Assembly (NCBI GenBank): GCA_949130495.1
Contig: OX422222.1
Location: 271,364,109 to 271,428,108, forward strand
Direction of reading: 5' to 3'
From: Sambucus nigra
Lineage: Eukaryota > Streptophyta > Magnoliopsida > Dipsacales > Adoxaceae
Length of the DNA: 64,000 nucleotides
Shown here: positions 35,007-47,135 of the stretch, one piece after another
Position numbering within the stretch: the stretch's first letter is position 1
How the letters are laid out: each line of letters begins with the position of its first letter
Program-made: the position numbers and the translations under genes
Notes under the pieces: model-generated
Seen by the model: the letters and a program-made list of their open reading frames with translations, nothing else
Told to the model about the DNA's origin: nothing
The model's database searches: none

Positions 35007-37506
35007 TGTAACACCCCATGATTTTTTGAGACTGAGAAATTAAATTTTTGGGAAAATAAAATTTAATTAAATTGGAGAATTCTAAAATTGGGAATTGAAG
35101 TCCAAAAATAGAGGACGTTTTGAAGTATTTCAGATGATGATTTTGAGGGTACCATCGATCCCGGAAGGGTCGAGATAGTCAACATGACTGTCATTGGGTT
35201 TTATTTCGGCTCCGAAATATTTTAAGTTAGTTTGACTCGAATTGGAGTAAACGAGTCATTTAAAGTGTGTATTAACATTTGAAACTGGGACTTATGTTTT
35301 ATAGGCTTAAGAGGCTTACGGATGAAGCCTTCTCATTTAGAGAAAGAGAGAAAGAGAAAGAAAAGAGAAGAGAAGAGAGAAAAAAAGAAGAAAGGAAGAG
35401 AGAAAGGAAGAAAAGCTTGGAGATTCCGGCCCAAACGCGACATCGAGGATGATCCAACCTCTATAAAATCGAGGCAAGTGTTTAATCTTGCTAAATAAGT
35501 CATTTGTGTAATTGATTTCATAATTTGTGGGTTAAAGAAATGGATTTTGGGTATTAATATCAAAACCTAGATTTTTGGGTTTAATCTTGAAATCAATGTC
35601 TAAATATGAGTTTAATGGTATAGAAATGGTTGGGATCAACTTTGGGTTGATTTATGGGATTAAAATCATGAATTAATGAAGGTTTAAGAGTTAGAAATGA
35701 AAATTTAGGGTTTAGAATTCGTGGGTTTTGATGAAGAAGAAGAACCCTTCAAAATCTGCAGGCCCGAATTGATTCGCCCCCTAAGCGAATCAATTTGGTT
35801 TAGGGGAATTGGCAGGTCTTCCTTGACCGAATCGATTCGGACCCAAGCCGAATTGATTCGGCCTGTGGCAGAAGCCCAGGTTTTTAGACCCGAATCGATT
35901 CGCCTTGGAGGCCGAATCGATTCGAAAACAGGGCATTTTGTGGAATTTTCTTTATGGTGATTTCAAACCCTTTTTGGTTGGGTTTATTGATTTGGGGTCT
36001 TCTCTTATGATGTAAGAGATATGTTTTGGAGAAACTAGGGGGTTTCTCACACATTGTGATCATGGGGACTTCTTGGAAAAATTTGGGAAAAATATATCCA
36101 AGTATGTATATGGAGATGTGTATAGAGATTGTGGGGAAACCTCATTGGGATTGAGAATCATACTTATAGACAAATTGTAAGTATAAATGTGAGGGGAGGC
36201 TAAGAACTCTTAAAGATAATTACGAGGGTATGTTGTGAAATTCTAGGTCAACCTCTATGTCAAATCCTTATAAGGATAGGATAGTATTAAGATACGATTT
36301 GGGGCCAAATGGAAGAGTATAGTTTCATACCCTTAGTAATGATAAAATTTAAGAAATAAATCCGAGAGATCTTAGACTAGGGGATTCACAAAAGTGATTG
36401 AACCGTAGTCGAAATCGAGAGCGATGTGATCATATTACCACCTAGAGTAGAGTGTGTAAATTCTAGTCGGGGTAGATGTTATTTATCGGTGTGTGATTTA
36501 CAACGGGTATTTTCCCTAACAAATGAGATAATTTGATGAAGGTAAGATTGAGCTTGAGGCTTATAGACTATTAGTTATGTGTATACCGATAGTCAAAATT
36601 ATTACTAGATTCTTTAATGTCCTCTCGGATATAGATAGTATGCGTTGTGATGGTTTCCTGCACAAATTTTGGGTGATAACCCTAATGCTGAATATATATG
36701 TATATATATATATATATATACACATATGATTTTGGGAGACTATTCATCATAGGAAAAATGATTGAACATGTTTCAAGTGAGAGACTGTATTCACATCTCA
36801 AGGTAAAATTTAAGGAAATTATGGTGACGGCTTGTATATCGAGGATTATGTATACTTACAGCCGAGTGTGTATAGATATCTTATACACATGAACGAGAAT
36901 TAGTTTGTATATATAGATATATGGATATGTGAATATATTTGTATATATATCTATATAAATATGAATATATGGGTATATTTATGTTGTAGACTTACATGGT
37001 ATGGATATTTAAACCGTATATGATGGTTTAATGTTTAATTATATGATTGGATCATATGGATGTATATATATTGTGCATGTGAATGATATATATACTTATG
37101 TGCTTAAGCATACTCCGCTCATGCTATCATTGGGAAGTTTCCGCGCAGAGGGTGAGCATCCTAACTAGAAAATCAGGGTGTGGATATTCCCCAGGTCATA
37201 GTTGTCCCGTGTGTTATTTTGTGATTTACATTTTTTTTGGGATGAGACGTGGTGGGTATGTTTCGTCTCATTTTCGATTAGGAGCTATGACCGCTTCCCT
37301 GGACGTCATGTGCACGTGTTTACCACGAGATGGGTGTCGTTTAGTCCCACCATGGTGGCCCCAGTATTGCTACGTGAGCCGGGCACTGGGAAGATGATGC
37401 ATGACGTAGTTTTATCGGCGATATATATAGTCGGGTATATTATTTGTGCATGGCCATTGTACATCAGATATGATATGTACTCTTGGTCATGGGTATGGAT
37501 GATGAT

Positions 37507-37545
<39 letters not shown>

Positions 37546-37556
37546 TTAGAATAAAA

Positions 37557-37605
<49 letters not shown>

Positions 37606-39053
37606 TATAGAAAAAAGGATATGAAATCTTTGTGGAGTACATCTTGGATGATTATGGTGTACTAGATTGATGGGGATTGATGTATCGCATTTAAGGAATA
37701 TTTCGGTTACATCATCCCAAGGATATTATTGGATATTTTTAGTTGTTTTAATATTGTCACCTAAAGTTTAGTAGTAGTAGTAGTATAATATGGTGTGTAT
37801 GGCATTATGGATCTCTAAGATCGACTTTGTCAAGGAGTAGTGTAACGGGGTGGTTCCTTGTTTGGATTTCTCTTTGCGAGACACCCCACGCATGAAACGT
37901 AGTGCAGTGTTGAAATTGGAAAAAAGTTATGTCAAATATTTATGTGTGGCATGATGGATCTCTAGGATCAACATTGTCAAGGAGTCGTGTAATGGGGTGG
38001 TTCCTTGTTTGGATTTCTCTTTGCGAGACACCCCGCGCATGAAACATAGCGCAATGCTGAGATTGGAGAGAAGTTTTGTCAATAATAATTTGTATGCATG
38101 TTAATTAGAAATTAAATCTTATGATTCAACCCAAATATAAATGGGTAACGTATTAAGAATTATAATTAATTAAATTATAAACCAGAATCCATTAAGCCTA
38201 TTATGACAAAATTATTTGTCCACATAATCTAGTATGATTAGAAAAGGGGTAGATTCTTGGGTTATGATATGAAGGAAATTCTCATGGGTATAGGCTGGAC
38301 CTATGTTAAGTTAGGCTGTCCTTATATACGGGGGTAATTTAACTAAAATTTGAGGACGCGAATAGGTGTGCGCCGTTAGATGAGAGGTGAGTTGCGAATC
38401 TATGAGAGTGCGAATCCACTTTTAATTATGAAATAAGTGCACCGATATTTATTATGCATGATTAACACACTTGCTAAATATTTTTCACACTCGGGCTCTG
38501 ACCCGTTTACTTTTCTCTCCTGCATGTATATACATATTACTAGAGGTGTCCTACCGCATGGATGTCGGATAACCTTCTATCAAGAGTCTTAGGAGCCGCG
38601 GCAGGTGCGGACTGTTGCGGGATGTAGAATGTAGTCGCTTCCTCCTTTGAAAATTCTAGGTAGGATTCATGTTGTATATCGGGTTTGTACCCAAGGGATA
38701 TTTATATACATGTTCATACTTATTCCATTTCAGTTGTTGTATTGGCTGTGACCCGAAAGCTTATTCGGGTCTACTTTTTATAGTATATTCTGTTGCAGTC
38801 ATTTATTTCGTTTTATTCCAGCATTTCATTTATCTTAGTTCTTTCATTCATCTTTCTTTCCTTTATTAGTAGTGTTGGTTGTTGTCAGTTGCATATTTTA
38901 TTTAAATTTTAACATCTCGCTTATATGAGATCGGGTAGTTAGTCCTATATTATATGGTACCGACTGTTGATGTTGAGACTGGACCATCTGAAACTCCTGA
39001 TTTAATGTAGTATAGGGCTGGCCACCCGTTATTATTTTAAGCGAGGTGTTACA
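35007..39053 (+). repeat. 3' LTR of the LARD
   Basis: 4047 bp, uninterrupted, and co-linear with the 5' LTR except for the missing 1.6-kb insertion and longer AT microsatellites (37509-37543, 37559-37604). It has palindromes at 35765-35927 and hairpin units at 37847-37887 and 37994-38034. The (AGT)n tract is shorter than in the 5' LTR. The end region (TCGGGCTCTGACCCG, AGGTGTCC) resembles the end of the LTR at 59178-63788, indicating related families. Confidence 0.93.
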
Positions 39054-39745
39054 TTTCGGCGTTATTATCAAACACACCCCAAATTTCAAAAATCATTAAT
39101 TTATGGCGTATTTTTCCAATTAGTCAATATTATACCATATTTGTAGGGAATCTCATGACCTGAAGAGAATAGAGTCAAGCCTTTCAATCGTACGAGTAAG
39201 AGCTTACCCTCAGCCGAGCAAAATTACCTAGGGATCACCTCACCTCAGCATAGAAGATCTGGCATAGCAATGTTGTCCGCCTCTGTTCCATCTAAACAGA
39301 CATGATCGTTACCAGCAAGTCTAACTGATGGAATTCAACTGTGAGGATGTCGTTGAAGCCAAAAAGTACCATGTGACTGGCACAATAGTCATAAAACATG
39401 TGAAGAGATATTGCTTCTCATGTAAATCTTTAATAAACTCTGTATTCAATTGTAATCCAGTGCAAACATTCTCTTACCCAACCTATAAAGCCGAGACATA
39501 TCTAAAGTGCATCCTCATTTCCTCACATATATTCTCTTATATTCCTTCACTATAAATAGGAAAATTCACTATTTGGATTTGGACCAAAAAAGGAATATTC
39601 ATACCATTAGGTTGTTAAATCATAGAGAGAATTGAGATTGAGTGAATTTAATTATAGACACCACATTCTAGGACTCCCTAATTATCTGTTTAGGTCCATA
39701 GCACCTCCCCATTTCACGACAAACCCTAGGTCATACTACGAGTAC

Positions 39746-40560
39746 CGATCTAGAGGCCCTCGGGCGCTTTCGAGCCCCGTTTGACTACAATCAACTCTAT
39801 CGTTAAAGAGAAAGCTCGTTAAATCTTTGAAGGTATTCGAATCCCCTTTCTAACGGTCTACCCAGGTGCAAATTTGCATTACGGTTCGGACGAAGGGGCC
39901 ATTTTACTATTGAAAATCGATCTAGAGGTCATTTGGCACTCCCAGGCACCGATTTGACCCCATCCAACTTCATTATCAGACTAAAAACTCTTTGAAACTT
40001 TGAAGGTCACTGAACCCCCTTTCCAACGGTCTGCCCCATGCGCAAAATGACATAAGCGTTCGGACGAACTATTAGTTTTCCCTCGAAAATTGATCCGGAG
40101 GCCACTAGGGAGCTCCCGAGCTCCGTTTGACCAAGGTCAACCCTTCATCTCAAATTATACCAAATGAATCTAAAAAAGGGTACTGAAAACCCTTTCTAAC
40201 AGTCCACCCCGTGCGCGATTCTGACATACGGTACAGACAAATGACACGTTTTACTCTAAGAGGTCACCGAGGGCTTTCGGGCCCCGATTAACCAAGGTCA
40301 ACTTTTTGAACCGAGTGAAGCTCTTTATAATGTCTAAGTACATCACCTAAAATTTCCAAAGATCCGCTCCGTGCACGATTCTGATTTATCGATTGGATGA
40401 ACGATCCGTTTTTGTCCAACGATCTCCCGTCCAAAGGACCAACGTGCGCTTTCAAGCCACATTTGATCCAAAGTCAACTCTCGGAGTCGAGATTGGTTCA
40501 AAGTAATCTTGAAGGTATATGAATTAACTTTCTAATGGTATGCCCCGTGAACAATTTGGA
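39746..40560 (+). repeat. Diverged tandem repeat, ~165-181 bp, about five copies
   Basis: Copies begin near 39746, 39918, 40091, about 40259 and about 40425. Shared segments are CGATCTAGAGG-like, GAGCYCCGTTTGACYAAGGTCAAC, CTTTCTAACGGTC, CCCCGTGCGC and GTTCGGACGAA. Copies are well diverged. It lies inside the candidate LTR. Confidence 0.8.
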
Positions 40561-41438
40561 TGGAGGGATTGCATTCTATGACCTTTTTTTGAAAAAAATC
40601 TGCACGAGACTACCTGTTGGCAGATCCATTTCCGTGCCTATCGGCAATGTGCCAAAGGTTACCTGAAAATTTTCATGGATAGGGACATGTCGATTGGCAC
40701 CCCCCGATGGTATGTATATAGGTCATGACCTCACTCCTAATGCATACCTCAGATCCATCAGCATCAATGATCTCAACAATATTCTCTTACATTCAATCTT
40801 ACATTCCCTTCCTTGTCTTACCTAATTTGGAAAAATCTCATTCTCTCTCATCCGACATTCATCTCTCATTCAAGGGAGTTCATCCAAGATCAAAGATCAA
40901 GCTTCAAAAAAGATCCAAATCCTTTTCTATCTCTTTAAATTTCTTGTTAGTGCAAAAAATTCATTAGATTCTTAACCTAGTTTTACTTTAGTTCATACAC
41001 CTTAATATCTTACATTTTTATTAGTATATTGCCCATACTTTATTTTCTATAAAAAAAACTAAAACAAACAAGAAGAGGGTTACGCCCATAAATTTGGAAC
41101 GAGATTTGTCCATTACACTTTTTCAAAACTAAAACACATTTTCTTCACATGCACATGTAATAAAATCTTCTTTAAATATATGGGATAAACCCCATCCCTA
41201 TGCTGCTTGCGAACTACGTGGAATTTAATGCCTTTATAATCTACATAGGCATTTCGAATCAAAACCCGAGACTCGAGTCCAATTTTCTAAATTTTTAATT
41301 TTCCATTTTTTGATTTTCCTAAAATTCCCCCATTTTTACGTTTATCATATTCTTGCATTATTACACATTATGTTTGTAATCCTTGTTAGCATTTTATCCA
41401 ACACATATTATCGTTTCATTATAATGATCAATATCACG

Positions 41439-41440
<2 letters not shown>

Positions 41441-41512
<72 letters not shown>
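41441..41512. repeat. (AT)n microsatellite
   Basis: About 70 bases of uninterrupted AT repeat. Frames across it are not genes. Confidence 0.98.
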
Positions 41513-41516
<4 letters not shown>

Positions 41517-41789
41517 TTGGGAACATTTCCTATGGTTTATCTCACTCTATCACTTCTATGGTATGAGTTGGGTGATTCCGATCTCCATTATGTATACACG
41601 CACACACACTTCACGGAGAAATAAAGGAAAATAATAACACAAGCCCATGAGAGATTGAAATGGCGAGATGGGTTCCTAACACTTTCCCATTCTGTCTATA
41701 ATTATTGGTTTCATAAGCATCGGTTTGTCTTTGACGCCGCTTTCTCGAGGCGGTAACATGTTCTTTTACCTGTTATGTGCAAAATAATC

Positions 41790-41807
41790 TAGCGACTCCA
41801 TTTCTTT
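41790..41807 (+). other. Candidate primer-binding site of the Tat/Ogre-like element
   Basis: TAGCGACTCCA matches the TGGCGACTCC core commonly seen as primer site in Tat/Ogre elements at 9 of 10 positions, but the following bases diverge. It lies eight bases after the candidate LTR end. Confidence 0.4.
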
Positions 41808-43472
41808 ACATTTACCCCACACCGACGACGACTGAAGTGTTTCTAAATAAAAAAAGGGAGCGATACCTTTTATCACCCCCTTTGTTTCCACGACCCCCAT
41901 TCTTGGGGAAAAGGAGAGAGAGAGGAAGGGGATCCGCGAATCTTTGCATGTGTGTTTTGTTTTGCTTGTGTGTTCATGCACCTATCCGTATGTTCCCTTT
42001 TTTCTCATCTATTATTTCTTACACATAAATACCTCATGCTTATATCCTTACTCACTCACACACTTGTAGATATTCTCTATGTACACTTTACACCACGTTC
42101 CCCTCGGATCACTTATATCCACATATTGTACACACCACTTAGAAATCCATGCTTAGGTGTCACTAACACACACCTCCACTTATCACACTTATAGATATCC
42201 ATGCTTACTCACACTTGTCACACATCACTTGTAGTTAATCCATGCTTAGGTTCACTACCACACACTCACTTGTAGATATCCACACATCACTCACTCTCAC
42301 ATATCCATGCTTAGTATAAATTTATTTGTATACTTGCCCCTGCTTAGTATAATGCTCATCAATAAAGATACTCTCTCTATAATATACTAATCACGAATCA
42401 GGCATTTTGCACACTACATCACCAAAGAGCATGGTTATAGACCAAATTTTATCCCATAACTGGGGGTCACTTCGTATTGGACACTGGTCCGACAGGTCGC
42501 AGTTAGCTAAGCGATATGATTCTCACCTTCCATTAACTAAGTACCTTCGACGTATATCGAATGATTCCCTCCGCATCGTACCGCTTGACCGAAGTCATGA
42601 TGGGAGGTATACTGCTGGGAACTCATTCACGTACATTGAGTATATCGAATTCTCTCTCACACATACTGTCCCCATGAGGTATATAATGAGCTAATTCACG
42701 TATACTCAGGTATATCAAATGGCTTGTCTAAATGTACAGATTTCCCCCCAAAGCAATACTTATATTATGGAAGTCATGCCAAAGGGGGGAACCTTTCCAA
42801 TTAACCCAGCAACTGCGTATCCTCATATAGGTGTCAAACCTAGGGCACTCATATTTAGTTTGCCGATTTCTACTCAAAACTCTGCTGAAATGATGGGTCG
42901 GCATGCTGCCCAAATTTTTGCGCAATTTCATCTTTTTCAAAATGGGACCCTGCCCATGATCCTGGTAACAAGTCCAACCATATTTTTTTTACATATTTTT
43001 CAAACCCAATTTTCCCAGGCACGGGTCCCGTCTGGCATTTATTTTTTGAATTTAGGTAAATCTAAGACAAGTGAGAACATAATAAACATAATAATAATCA
43101 TACTGAGACCCGTCTCCCATTTTTTCCTTATTTCTTTACAAAATGTGTCAATAACATTTTTCCCTCTTTTATCAAAAATACAAAAAGCATTCCTCCTTTC
43201 TTATACCAAAAATATTTTTCCTCATTTTTTCTAAAAAAAAATTGTCCCTATTTTTTTCAAAAATGTCAAAAACATTTTTCTTCCTTTTGAAAAATAATAG
43301 TTTTTCCATTTCTCTTTCAAAAATAAATTCAAATTTCTCCTTCTCAGGTTGATCGCATACCCGACCCCTTTCCCTGGCTCCCTATTGACTTCGATCTTCC
43401 GTCAAACCTCCCTAAGGTTCTGTCAGTAACTTCACTTCCTCCCCGTTTGAAATTCATCTGCATTCATTTTCC
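41808..43472 (+). other. Leader region of the Tat/Ogre-like element, possible ORF1 remnant
   Basis: This lies between the candidate primer site and gag. Two consecutive frames (42407-42694, 95 aa; 42719-43234, 171 aa) contain no motif I recognise. Ogre elements carry an ORF1 of unknown function upstream of gag, so they could be its decayed remains. 42040-42310 has repeated CACACACTTG / ATCCATGCTTA motifs. The segment from 43095 is rich in T and AAAAATATTTTTCC-like runs. Confidence 0.35.
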
Positions 43473-43619
43473 ATGGAAAACATAGATCAAGCACCGTATG
43501 TGCAGCCAAATTTAATAACAGTCCTAGCCCAACTCACTCCCAAGATTGATAACCTTCAGACTAAGGTTTACGAGATGCAACAAAATCGGGTCCCTATTCC
43601 CAAAGAGCCCGAGGTCCTC
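43473..43619 (+). pseudogene. Start of Tat/Ogre-like gag, interrupted
   Basis: ATG at 43473 opens MENIDQAPYVQPNLIT..., continuing QLTPKIDNLQTKVYEMQQ, a heptad-like N terminus typical of Tat/Ogre Gag. The frame stays open for 49 codons until the Athila-like element inserts at 43620 (target repeat TCCTC). The rest of gag resumes at 51661. Gag would form the cytoplasmic virus-like particle. Confidence 0.7.
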
Positions 43620-45090
43620 TGATGTGACTCAAAATGTGTCTCCAGTGCGTGATAATTACGGTTCAAGTGCAAACTGGTCGCGTAAGTAATAAACCCGATA
43701 AGACGGGGTCAAATCCTCAGGGAATAGGACGTAGAACGTAATGATGATAAGTCCTAAGGTTGACTCGAGAATAAGAAAGAAAAGATGGTTGATTTTAAGT
43801 TTATATACTAACTAGATGAAAATTAATTAAACTACGTATGCAGAAGTAAACTAACTATGAATAACTGAATATGAATGAGAAAATTAGGTTGGACTACAAT
43901 CCCTCGAAACCTAATACGTTTACTAGAGATAAAATCATTTGTGAATTAGATAATTAATTAAACCACGAACTTTATTAATTTCAAGCATTACATATATGAG
44001 GGTACAAGCCCGCATCATAAAAATCAAGAATAGAAATAAAGAGGGGTCAGAATAGCTGACACATGTGTCGCACTCTTAAACACATCGGTTACCTAGGAAA
44101 AATGAGGTTAAAAGTCCTACAACAGTTGTGAAAACTAATCAACACGATTCAATCATTAATTTAATTTTAAACCACATCAGGCTGAGTTCATGCATTCCAA
44201 CCCTTAAAAATCTAACCGGACATGATTTAGTGAAAACTAAACCAAATCTTAGCGTTACATGCATTGAAAATCATAACTAAAGTAGTGTTAAACATGCATG
44301 GGAGATTTATAATCCCAGAAAAATAAAGGAACATGCAATTAAAATCAACTTGAAGAACAAAGAAGAAGGAAATAATCTTGATTGATGAAAACCTTAAATT
44401 TAATCTTTGAAAGTGTAAATATCTATGAATAAATTGAAACTAGGGTTCTTGGGTCTTCCCCTCTATTTTTCTTCATCAAAAAATTCTTAAAACTATCTCT
44501 AACAATCAACTCTAATGTTACATATATGTTTTTGTGAGAGTCCCCTTCACCTCAAACTCTTTGGACCAATAAAAAAGAAAATAAATTTTCGCACATCAGA
44601 CCCTCGGACTGATTCAGGGGTACATATGAATTGGATCTCCCCACTAGTTCATCCAGGGGTTCATGTAATTTCTCTGGTTTGGTTCCTCTTTTCTTCTAAT
44701 ACACTTAGAATTTTTCTCTTTTTTTCTTCTCAATCTTCAAATTTGCATAACTCTTTCACCGTAGATCAGATTCGGATATCGTTTTTCGCAATATTCTTAT
44801 AACTTCATCATCTTCGACTTTCCTGTTGGCCCCAACTCCGGACAATGGCTGCAGAATTATGAAAATGCCCTTGAACACCCTTTTTTTGGTTTCTTTCCCT
44901 ATTTTGAGTGCCCTTTCGCACTAACTTGCATGAAATACTTGTAAAACATATAAGATATACACAAAACATGAAATACTTGCCGAAAAGGGTTAGTAACATA
45001 AATGTGAGACAATTCTAAGTTAATTACACTGCACGAGATCATAAAAGACCTAAATTACGGGGATTAATATGAAATATTTATGCCTAATCA
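43620..45090 (-). repeat. Athila-like 3' LTR
   Basis: 1471 bp. On the plus strand it starts TGATGTGACTCAAAATGTG and ends GCCTAATCA; the minus-strand start is TGATTAGGC. It is homologous along its length to 50145-51655. Small frames inside are not genes. Confidence 0.92.
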
Positions 45091-45104
45091 AACCCCCCAA
45101 ACTT
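45091..45104 (-). other. Athila-like polypurine tract
   Basis: The minus strand reads AAGTTTGGGGGGTT immediately before the LTR start TGATTAGG, as expected for a plus-strand primer. Confidence 0.8.
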
Positions 45105-47100
45105 AGAATGTTGCGCGTCCCGAGCAATGCAAAAGAATAAGACTATGAGTTAAAAACCCTTTAAAAATATTTTTGGGATAGAATACCTTTTTCGCGGGCG
45201 AGCGATTGCAATTAGCGTATCCAACAAGCCTTTAAACCCCTAGGTTACCCTAGTAGGACGAGTGGTGTCTCGTGAGGGTTTGCAGTGAATATACCCACAA
45301 AATTCATTTTTGACATAATGAAAAATTAAAATACTTTAAAATTTTACAATTTAAACTCCCAAAAAAAGTCACCGTAAATTCATATTCATTACTCTCAATT
45401 TGTTGTGTGTGTGCAAAATCGAAAATCGAACTGCTAATTTTCACTGATTGATTATTACGTTACTTTTCAAAAACTTATTTTGATTTAATTTCTCACGAAT
45501 GCACTCACAAAAAAATCACTCGGAATGTGGATAATTCTCTCGGTATGCGTGATTTATAAGAGTAAAGATAATGGAATCCAAATTCAAGCAGACAAATTGA
45601 AAGATGAAATTTTTATGGTGAAAAGATCTCATCATCAGAATACAGTCATTGGAAACGAGAAACATCGCCTCTTATCCACATCAATTAATCTCTCTTATTA
45701 TCTTTTCGTGTCTTATCTCTCCACACGGTACGCAATTTAGCAACTCAGACTCGGTTAGGACTTTTTCGGGTTGTAAGGCGTATTGGATAAAACTGGGATT
45801 GGTTGGGAAGGTCGGAATTGGAAAATTTCCTTATGATGTCCATTACCCCTTTTTAGGGGTTTTGATCATTTTTCTCTTCTTTCCCTATTTTTTCTATTTT
45901 TCCCATTTTTTTTCTTGATATTTTTGTTGAGCATTTTTCTTTTATTTTACTTTCCCCCTTTTTATTGCTACATTTGGACTTTATTTTCTAAATCTTTTAA
46001 TTCTCACAATTTCGGGCCAATTGGGTTTTTCGGATTATCAAACGAAAAGGAAACATTATTGAGGCTCAAATTCGGTTGCAAATGGACAATTTTTTATTGA
46101 TTTTTATGGCTAATATTTTTGGGTTAAACAAATGAAGGCCTACTTCATTGTCCGAATTACTCATTTGTTTGTCATATGCGTCTCGAGATGAATTTAGTTT
46201 AGAGATATTTTTAGCACATTTTAAAGACAACTTCTTACACGTTTCCCGTAACCGATCAAAATAAAAGAATTGAGATCTTCAACGACTTATTTTAAACACA
46301 AAATTGAAGTTAGAGTTAACCATTAACTCGGATTGATTTAATTACTCAAAAAATCGATAGGTTCGAAATCTCACCGGGTTGATTAATCTCCACATTTTTT
46401 TGTAAAGTTGTCAATTTTCGCTCAATTTCCATCTTTGGTCAATTTCGGCTTTGTGCATATGATTTTTTGACAATTTGACACTTTAAACAAAATTTTGTGA
46501 TATTTTTGAAAAATTTAAATTCCAATTTTTATTTATTTTAAAAAAATATATCTTTTTGGCTTTTCAATTTTTTTTCAAATTTTGAAGTTTTCTAATTTTT
46601 TCTATTTTGGCATTTTAAAATTTTGAGAAGTTTTTAAAAGACGCACTTGCCACCCCCCCTAACTTTGACGTTTGCATTGTCCTCAATCAAAAGGACTAAA
46701 AGCTAAATAAGAAAAGGAAAAAGTGTAAAAATAAACCAAACAATTATTTAAATGCAATAAGAGACTATATAACTCTAACACATCACTCAAAAATACAACA
46801 AAAATCACCCCATGCACGTCGGGGTTGCGACGACCTCTCTCTTTTCACTAAAAACTCATCCGACCCTGTACGAGGTTTGATGCTCTCCTCATCTCCCCCG
46901 TCTTTGCATCGTAAACAAATAGTCAGGACAAATTCGGACCCGTCCCATAGATAAGGGAGTCACCTTGAGGTTCGTGATATCTGTCATGAATGGGATCCTC
47001 ATGGTGCCCAATCGAATTGCAACTTACTTGTCCCAGATTAGAGTGAACATCTCGGTCGGACTTAGAGGGACACGCTAAGCCTAGATCTCTCTTAACTTTG
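45105..47100 (-). other. Athila-like 3' non-coding region
   Basis: Two kilobases without recognisable coding sequence. On the minus strand, GATTGAGGACAATGCAAACG and AAGTTAGGGGGGGTGGC near 46650-46690 resemble the sequence that follows the pol end in Athila-type elements, so the deletion likely removed everything between about 47130 and this point. The remainder is T-rich. Confidence 0.55.
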
Positions 47101-47135
47101 GGAATTCATGGATTGGGCTCTAAGTCGGATGAGAC

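Larger units (their letters stand above)
27869..39053 (+). mobile_element. Complete non-autonomous giant-LTR retrotransposon (LARD type)
   Basis: Two LTRs, 27869-33485 and 35007-39053, both start TGTAACACCCCATGATTTTT and end with GTRACA-type sequence (GTGTAACA, GTGTTACA). Flanking pentamers TTCCG (27864-27868) and TTTCG (39054-39058) differ at one base, a plausible aged target duplication. A tRNA-iMet primer site follows the 5' LTR and a purine tract precedes the 3' LTR. The internal region is only about 1.5 kb and encodes no gag-pol. In the first ~220 bases the LTRs differ at about 5 positions by eye. The polypurine end and the 3' LTR share features with Tekay/Del-like chromoviruses. Movement would require proteins from another element. 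Confidence 0.93.
39142..41781 (+). repeat. Candidate 5' LTR of the Tat/Ogre-like host element
   Basis: The boundaries are tentative. The left end TGTAGGGAATCTCATG at 39142 has TG, and the right end is TGTTATGTGCA at 41781, just before a primer-site-like sequence. It contains two TATA-like motifs (CACTATAAATAGG near 39550, GTATATAG near 40713) and an internal ~170-bp tandem repeat. Large LTRs of 2-5 kb are usual in Ogre-like elements. The other LTR would lie outside the window, so this cannot be confirmed here. Confidence 0.4.

Noticed and set aside
31077..37549. Paired frames present in both LARD LTRs (for example 31132-31353 and 36698-36892; 31613-31924 and 37083-37397).
   Set aside because: They are conserved only because the LTRs are recent duplicates, are frame-shifted between copies, and show no domain.
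27687..39083. GGGGTGCTTGAT and ATCAAACACACCCC flanking the LARD, as if it sat inside a ~200-bp MITE.
   Set aside because: The motif match is short and no target duplication is visible outside it.
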